In this document: in pieces, positions 13,780 to 27,800 of the stretch
Numbering within the stretch: position 1 is the first letter of the stretch
Layout of the letters: every line of letters begins with the position of its first letter
Origin: Schizochytrium sp. TIO01
Lineage: Eukaryota > Sar > Bigyra > Thraustochytrida > Thraustochytriidae
Assembly (NCBI GenBank): GCA_004764695.1
Contig: SMSO01000014.1
Location: forward strand, 3,423,148 to 3,487,147
Length of the DNA stretch: 64,000 nt
Direction: 5' to 3'
The notes under the pieces: model-generated
The model's database searches: none
The model's input: the letters and a program-made list of their open reading frames with translations, nothing else
What the model was told of the DNA's origin: nothing
Position numbers and translations under genes: made by a program

Positions 13780-14633
13780 TCATTTTTCTCGCGTTCTAGC
13801 GACTGACTTATGACAGGTACATCGTGAGGCCCGCTTGCTTGCGTCATGAGTTAAAGGCTGTGAATTCTGCTTATTTAAACGAATAAAAGCCCCCAATGAG
13901 GCTATCATAGACACGGCACCATCGAGAGCAGAAAATTTCCTCTCAAGGACTTCTTCTTCGTTCGCGTCATCAAGCTCTTGGGGAGTGTGTTGCTCGCTTG
14001 TCAAACTTGATGCTCATCCAAGGTTCTACCTCTAGAGGTAGCATTCAAGTTGTGAGGGACTTATCTATTATATGGTTTTCTAGATGCTGCTGTTGACCAA
14101 AACGTCCAAAGTAGTATACAACTTGAGGGCCTCTAAAATGATATCTAACATCTTCAGGTATAACAATAAGGCTTCTTCCCAAAATGTGATCTCTTACAGA
14201 TCTGGGCCTAAATCTGTTCGCGACTTACGACACATTTCAATCGCAACGACGAAGAGATCTCCATCAATCTCTACAGATGTCCTTCTAACTGCCATGCTCT
14301 CTTCGTAGGGAAGAGCGTGATGACACCTCCACTGGATTTTATCATGTTTTCTTGAACGAAAACATCAAGAAATTACACGAGTTCTCTAGCAGCATGATAG
14401 CTTCTTCATGGGTTAATCGTCATTGGAAAGTCATAAGAAACTGCAAAATGATTGGTGGAGAGATGACACTGACAAAGGGGTGGCTGCAAAGCTAATTAGC
14501 ACGCCATCAAACATTCCAGCGCTCTTTTGAAAGCTGCAGGCATCGTTCAACAGACCTCGTCGGAACAAGCTGCAATACCCAAGGAAGCTCCTAACGTCAA
14601 GATTTGCAGGATTGCGAGGTTGGCAAATACCAT
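13780..14633 (-). pseudogene. Possible broken gene with a signal-peptide-like start
   Basis: On the minus strand an ATG at 14633 opens a frame starting MVFANLAILQILTLGAS, a good hydrophobic leader, followed by a small-residue cleavage-like stretch and Cys. It stops after 28 codons. A frame one base over continues with coding-like, Cys-containing sequence for about 40 codons before its own stop. Further down the same strand are another coding-like stretch near 14290-14200 and a 74-codon acidic frame (13780-14004). Together these could be one gene broken by frameshifts and stops, or unrelated chance frames. No family recognised. Introns could also explain the breaks, but I found no clean splice sites. 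Confidence 0.22.
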
Positions 14634-17600
14634 CTTGGTTATATGTTTACCAAGCTGACATTTCGGGTTGATAGTCCTTATTAATTTTTATATAAGTATT
14701 TGTTATATACTTTATACGTCTATGCTTTTCAATTATTATTAACTCTTTTTATTCATCACTTCTTCTTTTTTTTTTTTAACTTTTTTTTAAAACTACATTA
14801 TTCAAAAAGTTTGAAGAAAGAACAACAGTAGAATAGGCGTTGGACATCTGCTTAATTATACGCCTGACAACACAGCACACAAACTTGCAATCATCTTCAT
14901 AGGTAAATAAGCACCCCATTGGTGATTGCATTGTGTCTGTGTGTTTTTATTTTGACATAAGTAGAATAAGGCCAAGGTCTATGGGAATAGCACTTTGCAA
15001 TATATTCAATAAATTATTTCCTTCGACAATAGCTTCGAAGGATCTACCTGGCTTAAACACTCGTGCTTAGAAAACTGTTATTTTGAACAAACTAGTTTGG
15101 TGATAAGAAAGGGGCCTAATAGTAGCTTTCTTTCGAAATTGACATCCAGAAACCATTGTTCTTTTCTTTTTGTCCTCTTACCATTCAAACTAAATTTTTA
15201 CTACATTTCAAAAGAAGTCTCATGTCACTGACAACAGCAAAGCCAATCTCTATATAGAATAGTATAAACGTACTCTTTTTTAATTCTAGAGTGAATTAGA
15301 AGCAACCGCATCGACGTCTTTCCTCCTACGAGATAGTGCGCACGTTAGGGCCAACCTCAGACAAATAAATTACATGTTGGCTTTTCGCAGCTCCTGTCAC
15401 GGATGTGTATTCAACTTGGCCCGGCCTTTTTCTCATTTATGTTTCCTTTTACTTTTTATTTTCTTGACTAACACTCAATTTGGAATTTTTTGTATGTAAT
15501 GTTTATTTAGTTTATTGTTTTCCTCACCAGGTACACTAAAGCTTTCATTCTTTGAATAAGATTCACAAAATAGTCTAAATTGTAAATACTGCATGCATGA
15601 TGCATCTGAATGAATAATTTGAGGTCTCATTTTATCATTGTAGTAGCATTCAATAATACAATTTCCTCATTCATAAAAGCAGAAATCGCCCTCAAAAGAA
15701 AAACTGGAGGCTCCAAAGGCTTATCAACTCGGTAATACTGGTATTGCTTCACTTTAAAATATAAGAGCAAACCGAAAAGACCAGCACGGAGCAAGCAGTT
15801 GCAAGCTACCGTGCCTTCATCAACCATTAGTCCTTTTTAAAAAAGAAAGAGGTAATCTTGAAAATTCAGAAAGAAACCTGGTTAGTAATACTATAATTTG
15901 CAAACAAAGCATCTTGCTCACTGTACAAGTTTAATGAAGCGAACACTCTATGCTTCTTCTTGAGCTAGGCTCCTTTGCTTTTTTGTTAAAGGCTAAACAC
16001 TATTTCAACTTGCTAAAGGATAACATTGTCAGGAGAAGGTAATAAATATAATAAGAACTTGGAGATCTTATTCAAATATAGAAAAGAGGACATATCTAGG
16101 CATTAATTTAAGAACTTAAACTTAAATGTTGGTCTCGAATATTATAAAGAGTATTTGAAGAACTGATGGGTATTTATAATCTACTGGCATACTTAATTTT
16201 CCATCTCTTAGGTCTTATATGTAAGGCTAGTCAGAACTTTTTGAAATTACTAAACAAAGAACAAAGTAAATAAACTCCTCAACTGAGGGTTGCAAATGTT
16301 TGGAATTCATGGACTCTTTCATAAAAGGACATCTTATCAGACTATTTACTTACAATTCTATCTCTCTTTTCTAATGTTTTACAAATCTTCATAGATTTAA
16401 AAAGAAGAAGCATTTGTATGCCGTGAGATCACTCGTGAGAAAGACAAAAGAATCAAATTACCATCCGCAGACAAATGCTCTAACCAACAATTTCTCTTCT
16501 TTTGACAATTTAAATATTTAGTGTGATCCATCATTTCATTTAACAATTCCCGCATTCTCAAGTTGAAAAAATGAATCAATTCAGCCAACACTATTATTAT
16601 GCATCACTCTACCTATGGACGTATAAGACTTTTCAATGTCCGTGCAGTGCGAGTGAACTGTCGTAAACTTGTCGTATGATCAATCTCTTGATTTTGAATA
16701 TGAATAATCATGGTGAAGCCCAAAGTATTATTTTTATTTTAAAGAGTCAGCCACACCTTTAAATATCGATATACAGTCGATATACAATCGGTCATCAGCT
16801 GATCACACTAAATGCCACAAATTAATTTGATTGGGTGATATAGGCATGAGGAGAGTTGTAAGTGTGTTAATTTTTGCGTCGTTTCTTTTCAATTTAAAAC
16901 AAATACTATAGCGAAAACCTCGTGCTTATTGACACGAGTACAGCCGAGATTTGATTTATTTAACATAGCTCCAGTCATGCGTCCCCCTTCGATCAAATTT
17001 CTTGACGAATGAAGTGCTAGCTAGAGAAATCGACAGGGTTAAGGTGGACGCGGACAGAGCAAGTCGAAACCTAATATCTCGGAATTAGAGAGACGACTCA
17101 GCGAGTCAAAGTAAAGTGTGATGGGTCCGGACAGATTATCTTTGTCCTGAGGGATCTTTTTCAAAGTGAGCCTGTTGGAAGTTATAATTTCGTTCAGCGT
17201 GGTGTTTTACATGGACTGCTCGAATACTTCTTTGATTAAAACTATTAGTGTATTAATACTCTATAGGGACTATATAGGGATCCTTTTTCTTTTGATTTAA
17301 AAAAATGAATATGGAAATTGTTTTGTGTACTGCTAGGATAATCTTAACTCTGCCTCAGCCACTACTGCCTCAGCCATAGAGGCTGTTTTCCTGTTTTCCT
17401 TGGCTGCTGTTGAACACCAAAGTTTGAAGGTCGCAAGAAACATTTCAAGAGGCGCTGGAATAGAAGGGTGAAAACAGTTCGATTCGCACATTATTCCGCT
17501 GCAAATTGTTGTTAATCAATTTAACTATATGATAGTAGTATTCTCAGGAGCATCTGAACTGTGGAAATCAGAAGACAAGAATTGTATGACTATTGCACCT

Positions 17601-20034
17601 AGGGACTGCTAGATTTGTAGGGCCGGAATAGTTTATAAGCATACCGATGTTGGATTCTAAAATATGGGCTAGGTCTTGTGAGCTGCGTGTGTAACTCGCT
17701 TAAGGTTTAAGCCATGTTGGAGCTCGCGCAAAACTAAATGTGGGTAACCCCAACTGATTGAAAACAAGTTTCTTCCAGCTCTAGTCTCTGTGTCCTTTCC
17801 TGAAGAGCGTTTCATAACATACCATGATGATCTGAGCATAAGTTCGTAATTTTAAACAAAGTTTTATTTTATTAAATCAAGTTTATTTTTCAGCAATATA
17901 TTGAAAACTGAGACGATATCCATTAACTAGGATAAATCTCTTTTCTCCCTACATAGAACTAATCAAACCAAATTCGTGAATAGTTTTTGAATACATTGCT
18001 TAGAGAACTTGGTCTTACTTTAAAATAGTATACCTACTTCAAATGCTCGTTTTTGCTTTTATAGAATTATATGACCCCGCTCGTTACGCTGGTCCTTATT
18101 TTGCTCATCAAACCTCATCTCGTTATTCACTATGTTATCATGTTTGGGGATTACTCCTTTAAACACTAATTGGCACAGCTACTGTTTCGCCTCTCACAAC
18201 AACTTTATTCTTAGTGACGGAAGAGATTAAATAAAGCATATAGTCTCTTTAGGGTAGACGAAAGAGGGATAAAGAGTGAATTGGCTTACGATGTATGACT
18301 GCTAATCATATAGTCACTAGATAGGGGAAACAAAGTAAGTGTTTCTGCGGTCATTCTGAAGCAATCATGTTGTAGTATATGAAACTGAAGAGGCCGAATA
18401 CGAGGTTGTCGCTCCTCCAAGTTATACATGATAAACTCATTCAAATGTCGTTGGCCTTTGATATTATGGGATATAGCTACTTCCTTTTTAAAGTCCTGAT
18501 ATATGTTGTTCTCATTAAGTTAAAACGAAAGAATTGCTCGACGCATCGGTATAGAAGAAATAGGATGCTCCAGTTTTTTTTTTTAACCATTGATTTTCTT
18601 GTGCCATCCAGTGCCTAGTTCTCCCAAACAAAGATGTTCCGGAATTTGAAATATATGACCCTTTTCTCTTTTAATACTGTTCGCGACAACTTTATATTTT
18701 GTTTTCTCGTTTCCATTTTTCATTATATTTGAATACGAGTAGATTATACTTATCTAACGATAGTACATTGAATATTCCGACTTCATAGCGCGGTCTTTAT
18801 TTTACTAGGCCTTACAAAGCTATTGAAAGGGAAAGCGCAGAAACGTACTCGCAGTCATTGAAAAACATCTTCAATTTCGAAGTTAATACTTTTTCTTTCT
18901 ATATTTTACATTTTAAACTATATATTATTTTTTAATGTTATTAAACTATCGTTACAGTTCTGAGTACTCCCTTTGTTAAAAAATCATTCCACTCTATTTC
19001 TTCTCCTCTCATTTTTTGTCTATAAAAATTTAATTTAAATCTAAACATTACCTGGTAAATCACATAAAAAGGAAGGTGCTCGAAAGTATAAAAGTGAGGC
19101 CTGTGTTCTCAGTCGGGCATGTCGTAAATACATTGAAAGGAAGAAAGCCCACCAGCCTTCTCTCGTTTCGGTCCCTGCCGTTGCACCTGTCTAACTAAAC
19201 ATTGTTTGTCTGTTTGTTTGTCGAGACGCTCAAAGAGCCACAACGGTGTGCAGAAAGAATAGCATAGCTCTATGTTCGCAGTGGTCCTGAAGAAGGAAGC
19301 GCGGTGCGGACTCCGCGAGATCTGTTGACGACTCATGGATTGGCCATAAAAGCCAAGAGGCGAAAAGGAGAGTCGTGACGCACACGCACGTCACGTGTAA
19401 AGTGGCAGCTCAACATGCTGAAATGTCGCTTTTCTTTTGTCCCTCTTCAGAGTAAAGCCATTAGTATGAAATGATGCCCAACGAGAAAATAAGCTTCTAG
19501 CTAGTCACACTATGTACTACTAGACGCTTTGGCATGTTGTAAACTTTTAGGCAGTTGTGCAGAGCGTAAATTTTAACTACTATTTTGTTTAAAAGAAGAA
19601 GTAGGTACCTGGGTTAGGTTACCTCTCCAAATTCAATAATTGGTCCTCTACTATTCCATTGATCTTGCATTGCTCTGATAAGAGAGAAAAGAAAGAACTG
19701 AGAGTCTGGCAGAGACTCGCTACATGAGTGTGCTTGGATGCTTTGAGCAGTTTGAAGCAAACTCCCTCCAACTCCGGCCCCATACTATCAGCCATTCACA
19801 CATACGCATGTCTATTCGCAGAAGTTATTCCGTATCTAAACTATGAATAGACAGAGCCGAGATGCTTAATAGCTGGATGTTTTTTTTTATTCGAAGTGAT
19901 GCTGGTAGCTAAGAGGTTTTTATACATTCTATTATAGATGGCCAAAATCTCTCCAGCGTTCGCTTTAAAAATCGATTGCTAGCCTAGAGTATATATAACA
20001 AGCTCTTTTTTAAGATGAAAGCCTTAGAGACATG
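14634..20034. other. Gene-free AT-rich spacer
   Basis: No supported gene. Frames reach only 60-80 codons (for example minus strand 16397-16591 and plus strand 18379-18618) and none is recognised. A 12-base unit, CTGCCTCAGCCA, is repeated at 17350 and 17365. Confidence 0.55.
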
Positions 20035-20056
20035 TAGGTAGGTAGGTAGGTAGGTA
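20035..20056. repeat. (AGGT)n microsatellite
   Basis: Five to six TAGG units in perfect register. Confidence 0.88.
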
Positions 20057-23000
20057 GATCGATACGTACCATCATGATGTGGTTGGTAATGTGCAAATGA
20101 AGGGCTGGGGTCCTCATATGACTTGGCTGTGTACCTGCCTTAGAATGAAATCATCATATTAAATTTTAAAATTTTAGAGCCTAGTACAAGTCTTTCATAG
20201 TTTCCTGCGATTTAGGTTTCGAAGACTTTCACTATACAGAGAGTCCGCGAAAAACCTACTTTCTTTCAAGGTTAAACTTCAGACTTCTTTCTCAGGACGA
20301 AGAGGAGAGGAGAAACGATCTCCTAATCTAGTGCGAATGCCGTATAGGGCAACGGCACAAGATGTTGGATTTCTATTCTGTTTATATAAAACTATCTGGA
20401 AACATGGGTAAGAGCAACAAAGTGCTAGATAGATATGCTATTCAACTCAGACACATATTTACTGTCGTAGTACTATGTTAAGTAAGAATAGCATCAATTC
20501 AAACGATCTTATTTCGATTATCATGATAGACAACATAGCATCTCAGGCCGGCATAAATAAAGTATTATAACGACCGACGTTCTTATGTGAATGTGGCCAA
20601 AGTAGTAAGTAAGTTTGAAATTTTCATAAAAAGCACCCAATCGTACTTTTGATTAATAAGTGCTATCTATCTCAATAGCAAAGCATTCGAATAAAAAAGT
20701 AAATATAACAAGTTTAGATACTTGTGCCTTTCACCAAAGTCGTTGCGGTCCCTGGTGCTGAGATTAAGAAGAAGAAGAAGATAATGATGACGATGATGAT
20801 CAAGCTAATTCTAAAATTGCGAGTTGAGTACACATATGAGGAAGGGCAGTCTAAATACCAGCCAAAATTTACATTTACTTTATATCTTTAAAATTCACTT
20901 TCTTTTAGTGCTGTGTCGATGGCTGCAATGCTAATCTTGCAATATTAGTGTTGATTGTACATCTTACGGTATTCTCCATTTGTTTATTTTCATCCGTATG
21001 TCTTGAAATTCGAGAAATAATACTCTAAACATAATTTTTTCTTGGGGGCACCGTACGATTAGCACTATGCAGCTTGCTATGTAGCACTCGTTAGGAGATG
21101 TTGCCCTCTTGCTAGAAAACAAGTAGGTAGGTAAACCTTCTCATTATTTTAAAAGTACTTTTTATTATATTTTAAGAATACATTCACATAATAACGATAA
21201 CAATAATAATAATACTAATCATTTATTATAAATGAAAAGAAGTTGCATTTTCTTCCATTTTTTAATCCAACTGCTTCAACAGGGAACGCACACATTGTAG
21301 CAGCTGGAAGAAAACGAAAAAAGGAAAGAAAAGAAGTTGCTAGAAAATGAATGATAACGCGGTTGTGTTGGAAATTAGTAAATAAATGAACAGAGTATAA
21401 GATGGTAGCCACTCCTACAGACCAGGGGAAGCATGGAACCAGTAAGAAAGCTTCTCGTGTATAGGTGCTTTGCGACAAGTCAGGCTCGCCTTTCTTCCAA
21501 GTCTTTTCTCTCCCGCCTTGAAGTCCTATTGATGTTGTTCTTCCAAAAAGGAGAAAACTGGAAAAGGGAAATCTTTAAAGTAGCCTAGTCCAGCCATTCA
21601 TTACTTCATTCGATTCACAAAGCAGCGCGTGTCCCACCTACACTCTTGACGACCTAATTTAATGGGTTAAGAATTTTAGTACTTTTAGGCACCGTGACTG
21701 GAAAAGTACATAAAGGTAGTTCATTATCGATTTTATTTTTACTCTTATTATATTCTTTTATTTAGGAAGTGAAAGAAGAAAAAGAGAAGTTTTGATAACC
21801 TCACCGTGCTGTGCTACCATATTGAAAGAGATGAAGAATTATTTCTCATTAGGTCTTTGTACAAATCAGAGTACTTCCTACCAACGATAGTTGCTAAATA
21901 AAGAAGGTTTACTTGGGGAATGACCATTCAAAACAACCAATAGATTGACCATCATCTTCTTGACAAAGTCCATACACGCGATAAATCGTGGGTACAAATC
22001 TTGCAGCAAAGTACAGCGTCACCTTCTCAACCAATACTCGTATCTAAACTTCGCAAGGAAACCTCAAGTTGGGAACGAACGATATAATATTTCTAATCAT
22101 TTTAATTACTATATATAAAGTCAAAGACGCGATTTTCTGATATTGAAAGGCATGCGCAATTTGGTTCCGAAAGTGATACACTAGCTCTTGTTTATTGGCA
22201 CATTCTACCGCATAAGAAAACCCTCATTATTATTATTATTTTAAATCAAGATCAAAGATGATATTCACTTTATGCACTCATAATGGTGATTATAAAAATC
22301 TAAATAAAAGCTTTATTTTGAAGGGGGGGAAGAAAAAGAAAATAAAACATTTTTTCTTTCCTGATTTTTAATTCCTAAAATCTTTTTTCTACCTCTTCTG
22401 ATGAATACCATGGTAGTAGCCTAAATCTCCTCCTAGGTAGTCAGTCAGTATTGTCCGCCACTACTCAGATTTAAGAATGAAGAGGACATCATTTGAAATG
22501 AACACATAAAAAGCCTTGTCAACGTCGATCATTATGGTATGAACTGGCATTCTGCAAGATTAGTCTTTTCTCCTCGGTTCTCTTAGCAGGTACTCTGATT
22601 CATTCTGTCCGGTTGTTCAAATAAGAAAATCACCAGCGACCGTTTGATTTTAGTTATTAAATATCTTACTTACTAAACAACAGCAAGACTATGAACTCAT
22701 GTAAAGAGACTAAGACTTACCAAATGACTTTCTCTAAACAACAGCAAGGAAGAGTATAATTACTTCTTTTTTTAAGATATGGAGATAAATTTTCTCTTTA
22801 AGTGGATTGGTAGGAAGATGAACAAAAGCATAGTCCGGTCACGTAGTACTCGGTCATTAAGGAGAACATTTTATATTATTATTTATACTGTGGAGAAAAG
22901 GAGGCATTTTGACTAACCTTTCAGAGACAGTGGGGTCCGAAGTCGAGATCGCCGGCCGCAGTGAGTCGGTCCCCGTATACGCTCTTCCAACTCTCAATTA

Positions 23001-23560
23001 AATTTCATTTTATTCCTTGTCATCTAACTATTACTGCTAAATTAAAAAACATGTTTTAAAAGAAAAACTATTTTAGTTCTGTAAATAGAATATGAATGCA
23101 ACTGTCGCTTCAAATTTGATTACAGGAAAGTTTGCGTGATCTCTCGTATTATTATTTCTATTAGTACTAATATTGTTTTGGAATGTTAAAAAGACTTTTA
23201 AAATTTAATATGCCTAAAATGTATTTGATGGTTTTCTTTTCTTGTCTTGTACTTTTGGTAATATTTCTTATGCAGCGAGAAGACGCATATTATAAGGCAC
23301 GTACTGTCTTCGAAAAGAAAGCAGGAAGTTTGTAGATAGATAGGTAAGTAAGCAAGTATTGATTTTTTTTTAAAGAAGAAAAACCTGCTATTTTTTGAAG
23401 AGATGCTTCTATCACACGGTAGATACTTATACCGTTTCGCTAGTCAAGTATACGCGCAGACCTGATGATCTGTAGTTGCAGAAGCATAATCTGCGAATGT
23501 TCGACTGCTTCACCATAGGAGGTACTTCTACTACTACAGTGCACTTTCAATCTTGATCTA
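20057..23560. other. Gene-free AT-rich spacer
   Basis: No supported gene. A GAA/GAT trinucleotide run lies at 20766-20801. A 15-base direct repeat (CTAAACAACAGCAAG) occurs at 22673 and 22734. Confidence 0.55.
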
Positions 23561-24870
23561 CTGGCCTAATGAAAAAAGCCACAGATCAGCCAACTTGCCT
23601 TATTATCAGAGAAAAGAGAGACCATGGATCTCTTCGCCGTTCTCACAGCAAAGTATTCCAAGACAGGCCCCAGATGCAATGTCCTCGAAGGCTACGGATT
23701 TCCCGGAGCGCCAGGTTGAAATTTAGTTCTTACCTGAGAAGAAACTCTTCCTTCGATAGTGGATTGAACGCTGCTTAGATCATAAGCATTAAACATTCGT
23801 TGTTGAACTTAGGAGCTTCTGCGTAGCTACTGTAAGTTAGCTTTAAGTCAGTCAATGGCCCGGAGAAAGGCACAATTTAGACGAATGGTTTCCAATATTT
23901 GAAGCATGTTTAATGCTCTCAGGAGTTTTTCGCGATCCCGCTTTCTGGGTCATGGATTGATTCGTCGTCAAATGGTTAAGAGCTTTCATGGAAAGGCTGG
24001 AGCAGAAAGAAGTCTTCGAAGTCTAAAGTACTCCAGCCGTATACTAACCTGCCTTCTCCTGTGGACTTTGCTAAGTCTCAGAAATTGTTGAATGGGACGC
24101 TTCAAAGCAAGAGCTGCAGAGCACGTTATTCATAACCTGACTCTAATTGTGGGCAATAATGAGTTCTGAAATGTGCAGTGCTGTCCCTGGCGCCATGCCA
24201 GAGAGTGCGCCATGCGGCATCTGTGAAATATGGCGGTTGCGGAGGCTTTTCGCACTTGAAGAGTGTTAGGTAGCTGTGATTTCAATGGACCCACCGGTGG
24301 TGTGATCGATAGGACTTCAAATCCCTTAGCAGATTGCTGTGACATTTTGAGTCCAGTGGCGATGGCTATATCATATTATAGAGATTGAATTGTCGCACGC
24401 TTTCAAATGAAAATAGGGAATGAGTCAATTTTGAAATTGCACTTTGATTGCGGCTTTCCCTCCGAATCAGTGCAAATCAGTGGTAGAGGAAACCGACTAG
24501 ATAGAAATAGAAGGAGGTACCTAGGCGTCTACGTAGGCAGAGCAGTGGCCTGTTTCTTCAGTAAGCATCGTGGCCGAGAGCGAATGGAAGGTCCGCGAAT
24601 AAATGGTCTCCCACCACTCTCAACAGCCCATGACTACAGCTATCAATCAATTTCCTTACGCGCTTGGGAAAAATACTTCATCAGTAAAGAGAGCATGTCA
24701 GTATTGCTTAGGTACTAATAGATTCCAACTTTCGCTACTATCTCTTGAGTTGTTTTGCAATCAAACAAGTTTTGTTTGGTATAGCCTCTCAGTCTTTACT
24801 CTATTATGCCTCCTATTAGCTCTGTTGTTATTACTAGGTTTTGATATACTACCAAATATCAGGTAGGAAG
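23561..24870. other. Less AT-rich island with overlapping short frames
   Basis: This stretch has higher GC and several frames of 60-103 codons on both strands (plus 23569-23778, 23906-24091, 24407-24718; minus 24130-24345). None is long, and none shows a domain that I can name. It may be a decayed gene or mobile element. I looked for reverse-transcriptase and integrase motifs and saw none convincing. Confidence 0.3.
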
Positions 24871-27800
24871 GTAGGTAGGTATCTAGGGTCTTGTAAACAG
24901 AGATTGCGTTGATTACCAGTGTTCTGTTAGGATAGAAGATACGCTCTACTCTAGCACAATTACTAGTATCGCAATCGTAACACTTTTTATTTCCTTTTTA
25001 AAGTGAAACCAGTAGTAATACCTACTAGCCCTATGATGCTTGGTTTCAAATGAGAGTTCTCTAGACTTTTGTCACTTCTCAAGCAATGTGACTTTTACAT
25101 TCTCTGCCCCGTTGAACTGCCAGCCGAAGCACCAAGAAACGCTATTGGTTGCTTCCCTTGCTTCCGCTTCAGTAATGCACGTGCAATTGCGTAGGAAAGA
25201 AGGATAGTAATCTATACTGATTCTTTTGGAGGGGAAGGTAGCTGCTAGATGTCCATCGATTGCTGGCCTTGAACAGATCGCGTATTTATACATCTTTATA
25301 TAATATAATACACCATAAAGACCTTACCTACAAAAGAAATAGTTTAACATTTAACCATTCTCCTCATGACAGGAATAGATAGGATGGCCCAGCATTTTTG
25401 TGTCGATTTTCCTTTTGTCGGGTGCTATATCGACCAGCCTCAGCAGGCAGACCAATTCTTTCTAGTACAATAAAGACTTTATTACTAATGCTGATTTTCG
25501 ATTTTCTGGGTAAATCGGTCTGGGGTGTTTTTAAATTAATAAATAATGAATTAAGCTAAATGAATGCAATAGATCGAAATAAAGCCAACACCTAAAACTC
25601 TAAAATTAGAAAAGAACAAAGGAAGAACTTGGAGGAACTTGGAGGAGCCTGAACTATTAGTGCTTCTACTGTAGCTGTTAGTTCATCGTAAGGTGAATCA
25701 GCTTCTTACTTCTTAAGTTAAGTTCTAAGAATCAACAACTTTGAAAGGCCAGCCACCTAACTCTTGGTCATTTCCAAAAAAGGTGAAAGGGCTGCATGTT
25801 CTTTTTTCGTTTTTAAGTAGGTCATTTTTACTAAAAGACTTTCAAATGCCAGTGCATTGTGTGGTCCATGAACTACATTGAAACACTCTTGGTGATTGAC
25901 TCTTCCTAAGTTTTCAGAATGTTCCCTGCGATACGATGAATTTTCGAAATCAATGTCTCGGGTGAACTAGTGTGGCACCTTGGTTCATGCCTGCGAAGTA
26001 CAGCTGCTGCTGTTAAAGGGTGTGTCTTAAGTCGCTATTCAGTATGTGGTTTCAACAAAGCGAGAGTGTAAATAAAGCAACACGTTGGTAAGTCAATCAA
26101 CTTTGTTATTTTGAGGATCGCACTCTCCGTAAGTACGGTAAATTAGTATTTAATTTTAATGATTTTTTTTCGATCACTTCTTTAGTTTATTTTCCTTTTC
26201 CTTTTCCTTTTCTTAAATATGATTGTAAATACTCAACTACTTTGTCCTTGGAACACTTATCAGAATTCCACGATAAAATGTAGAATACATTATACTGAAA
26301 GTGATGGTTTTCAAGTTTATTCTTTTGTAGGAACTATTCGCCCGATATTTTTTATTCTCATCTATAGTGCTGTGACCGTTGAACTTCTATTACATGGTGA
26401 ATACTACTAATTGTTTTTACGAAATTACTTTGAGGCTTTCATGTGGATTCACAAGCCAACTTTTACTTCCCTCGCTGATATATGACAACTTGGGATGATA
26501 GACATCTAGTGAAAAACACTACTCCTTGCATATATATTAATTTAGTGCTTTATGATCACACTTCCCGTCACTCCCTTAGGTTGTGTACAAATAAACTCGA
26601 CTAGTAATAGACACAATCAATCATATGCATAGCTTCTCGTAAGCTCTAACCGCTGAATCTTGCAAACAAAAAGGAAAGCTTGGAATTGCTTGAGTAGCAA
26701 AAAAAAAAATGTTTTTATTCGTAAACCGTTCTGTACTTTCGAATAAATCATTATTATTATAAATAATGTAATACTACATATTCTACACTATTTCCTCTGC
26801 ATTCTTCTTGTAGCAATATTTTATTTGTTTGATATACAATAAGTTACAATTCAAGGTCTTCGTGTGCCTCCATGTTAACTAATAACCTTTTCTATAATAC
26901 TGTTGCGTGTTTCAGATTTAGGGCTGCGTTATTGTGTATCTATTAGTATTTAATTTGATGATAAACAAAGCTTACGAGTTTCCAGTTGAATTTCATTTTC
27001 TCTGAAGTTATATCAGAACCTAGTGTTCTATCCTAGTCTTTCTTTTCTTTTATTAATTTTTTCCTTGTTTCTCAGGTAGGTCATGGAATGCTTAGACGCT
27101 TGTAAATCATCCTCTCGCTTCGCGTACCACCGCCACTTGTACTATACACCAATATATTTCCAATATATACAACATGATGATGGCGTTTGCTAGATGATAC
27201 CTATCGCGCAAACTACTTTTTTTAAAGACATGGCCTGAGTGTTCAATAAAGGAGAAAACGTCACCTATAAACTTTTCACGCGTGTGCAGGTCTGATAGTT
27301 TCGTTTTAAAGTTCTTCCTTGTGATTCAAAGAATGATGCTAGTCTTGTTACTAACTATGTAAAAAATAAAGCATGACTTACGTTGCAACGTTATTTTCCC
27401 CTTTTTTGTTTTAAATGTGCGTTGGTCTAATACATAATTAGCTTGAAGTACTTTTTGTTCACTTGCCATCCAAGCCTTTAACCTTATATTCTTTTAAATC
27501 AGAATGTAAAGAGGCTTTGTGCGAAACTTCCTGGCTTTTGATTACTTGATAAACCGTCAACAGGTTTTCCTGGGAGGGATCAGAGCCATCCCAAATCTTC
27601 ACAAAAGAGCAACTATTTTGAAATAAAGATGACATCTGGAATTGGAGAACTACTGTGATTAAACTAGATATTTGTGCAATTGCGGAACCGGATTTTGGAG
27701 TGCAACTTTTAGTTTGTAAACAGAGAGTGAAATCGGACCTCCCCTTCTTGCAGTAAGTTATTATTAAATGTTGGAGAATTTGAATGTCTATTGTATCAAT

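Noticed and set aside
22673-22748. 15-base direct repeat that might be a target-site duplication
   Set aside because: Only 46 bases lie between the copies and they contain nothing like an insertion element.
23561-24345. Possible gypsy-type polymerase relic
   Set aside because: A FLGH-like string is present but surrounding motifs and spacing do not match, and frames on both strands look equally plausible.
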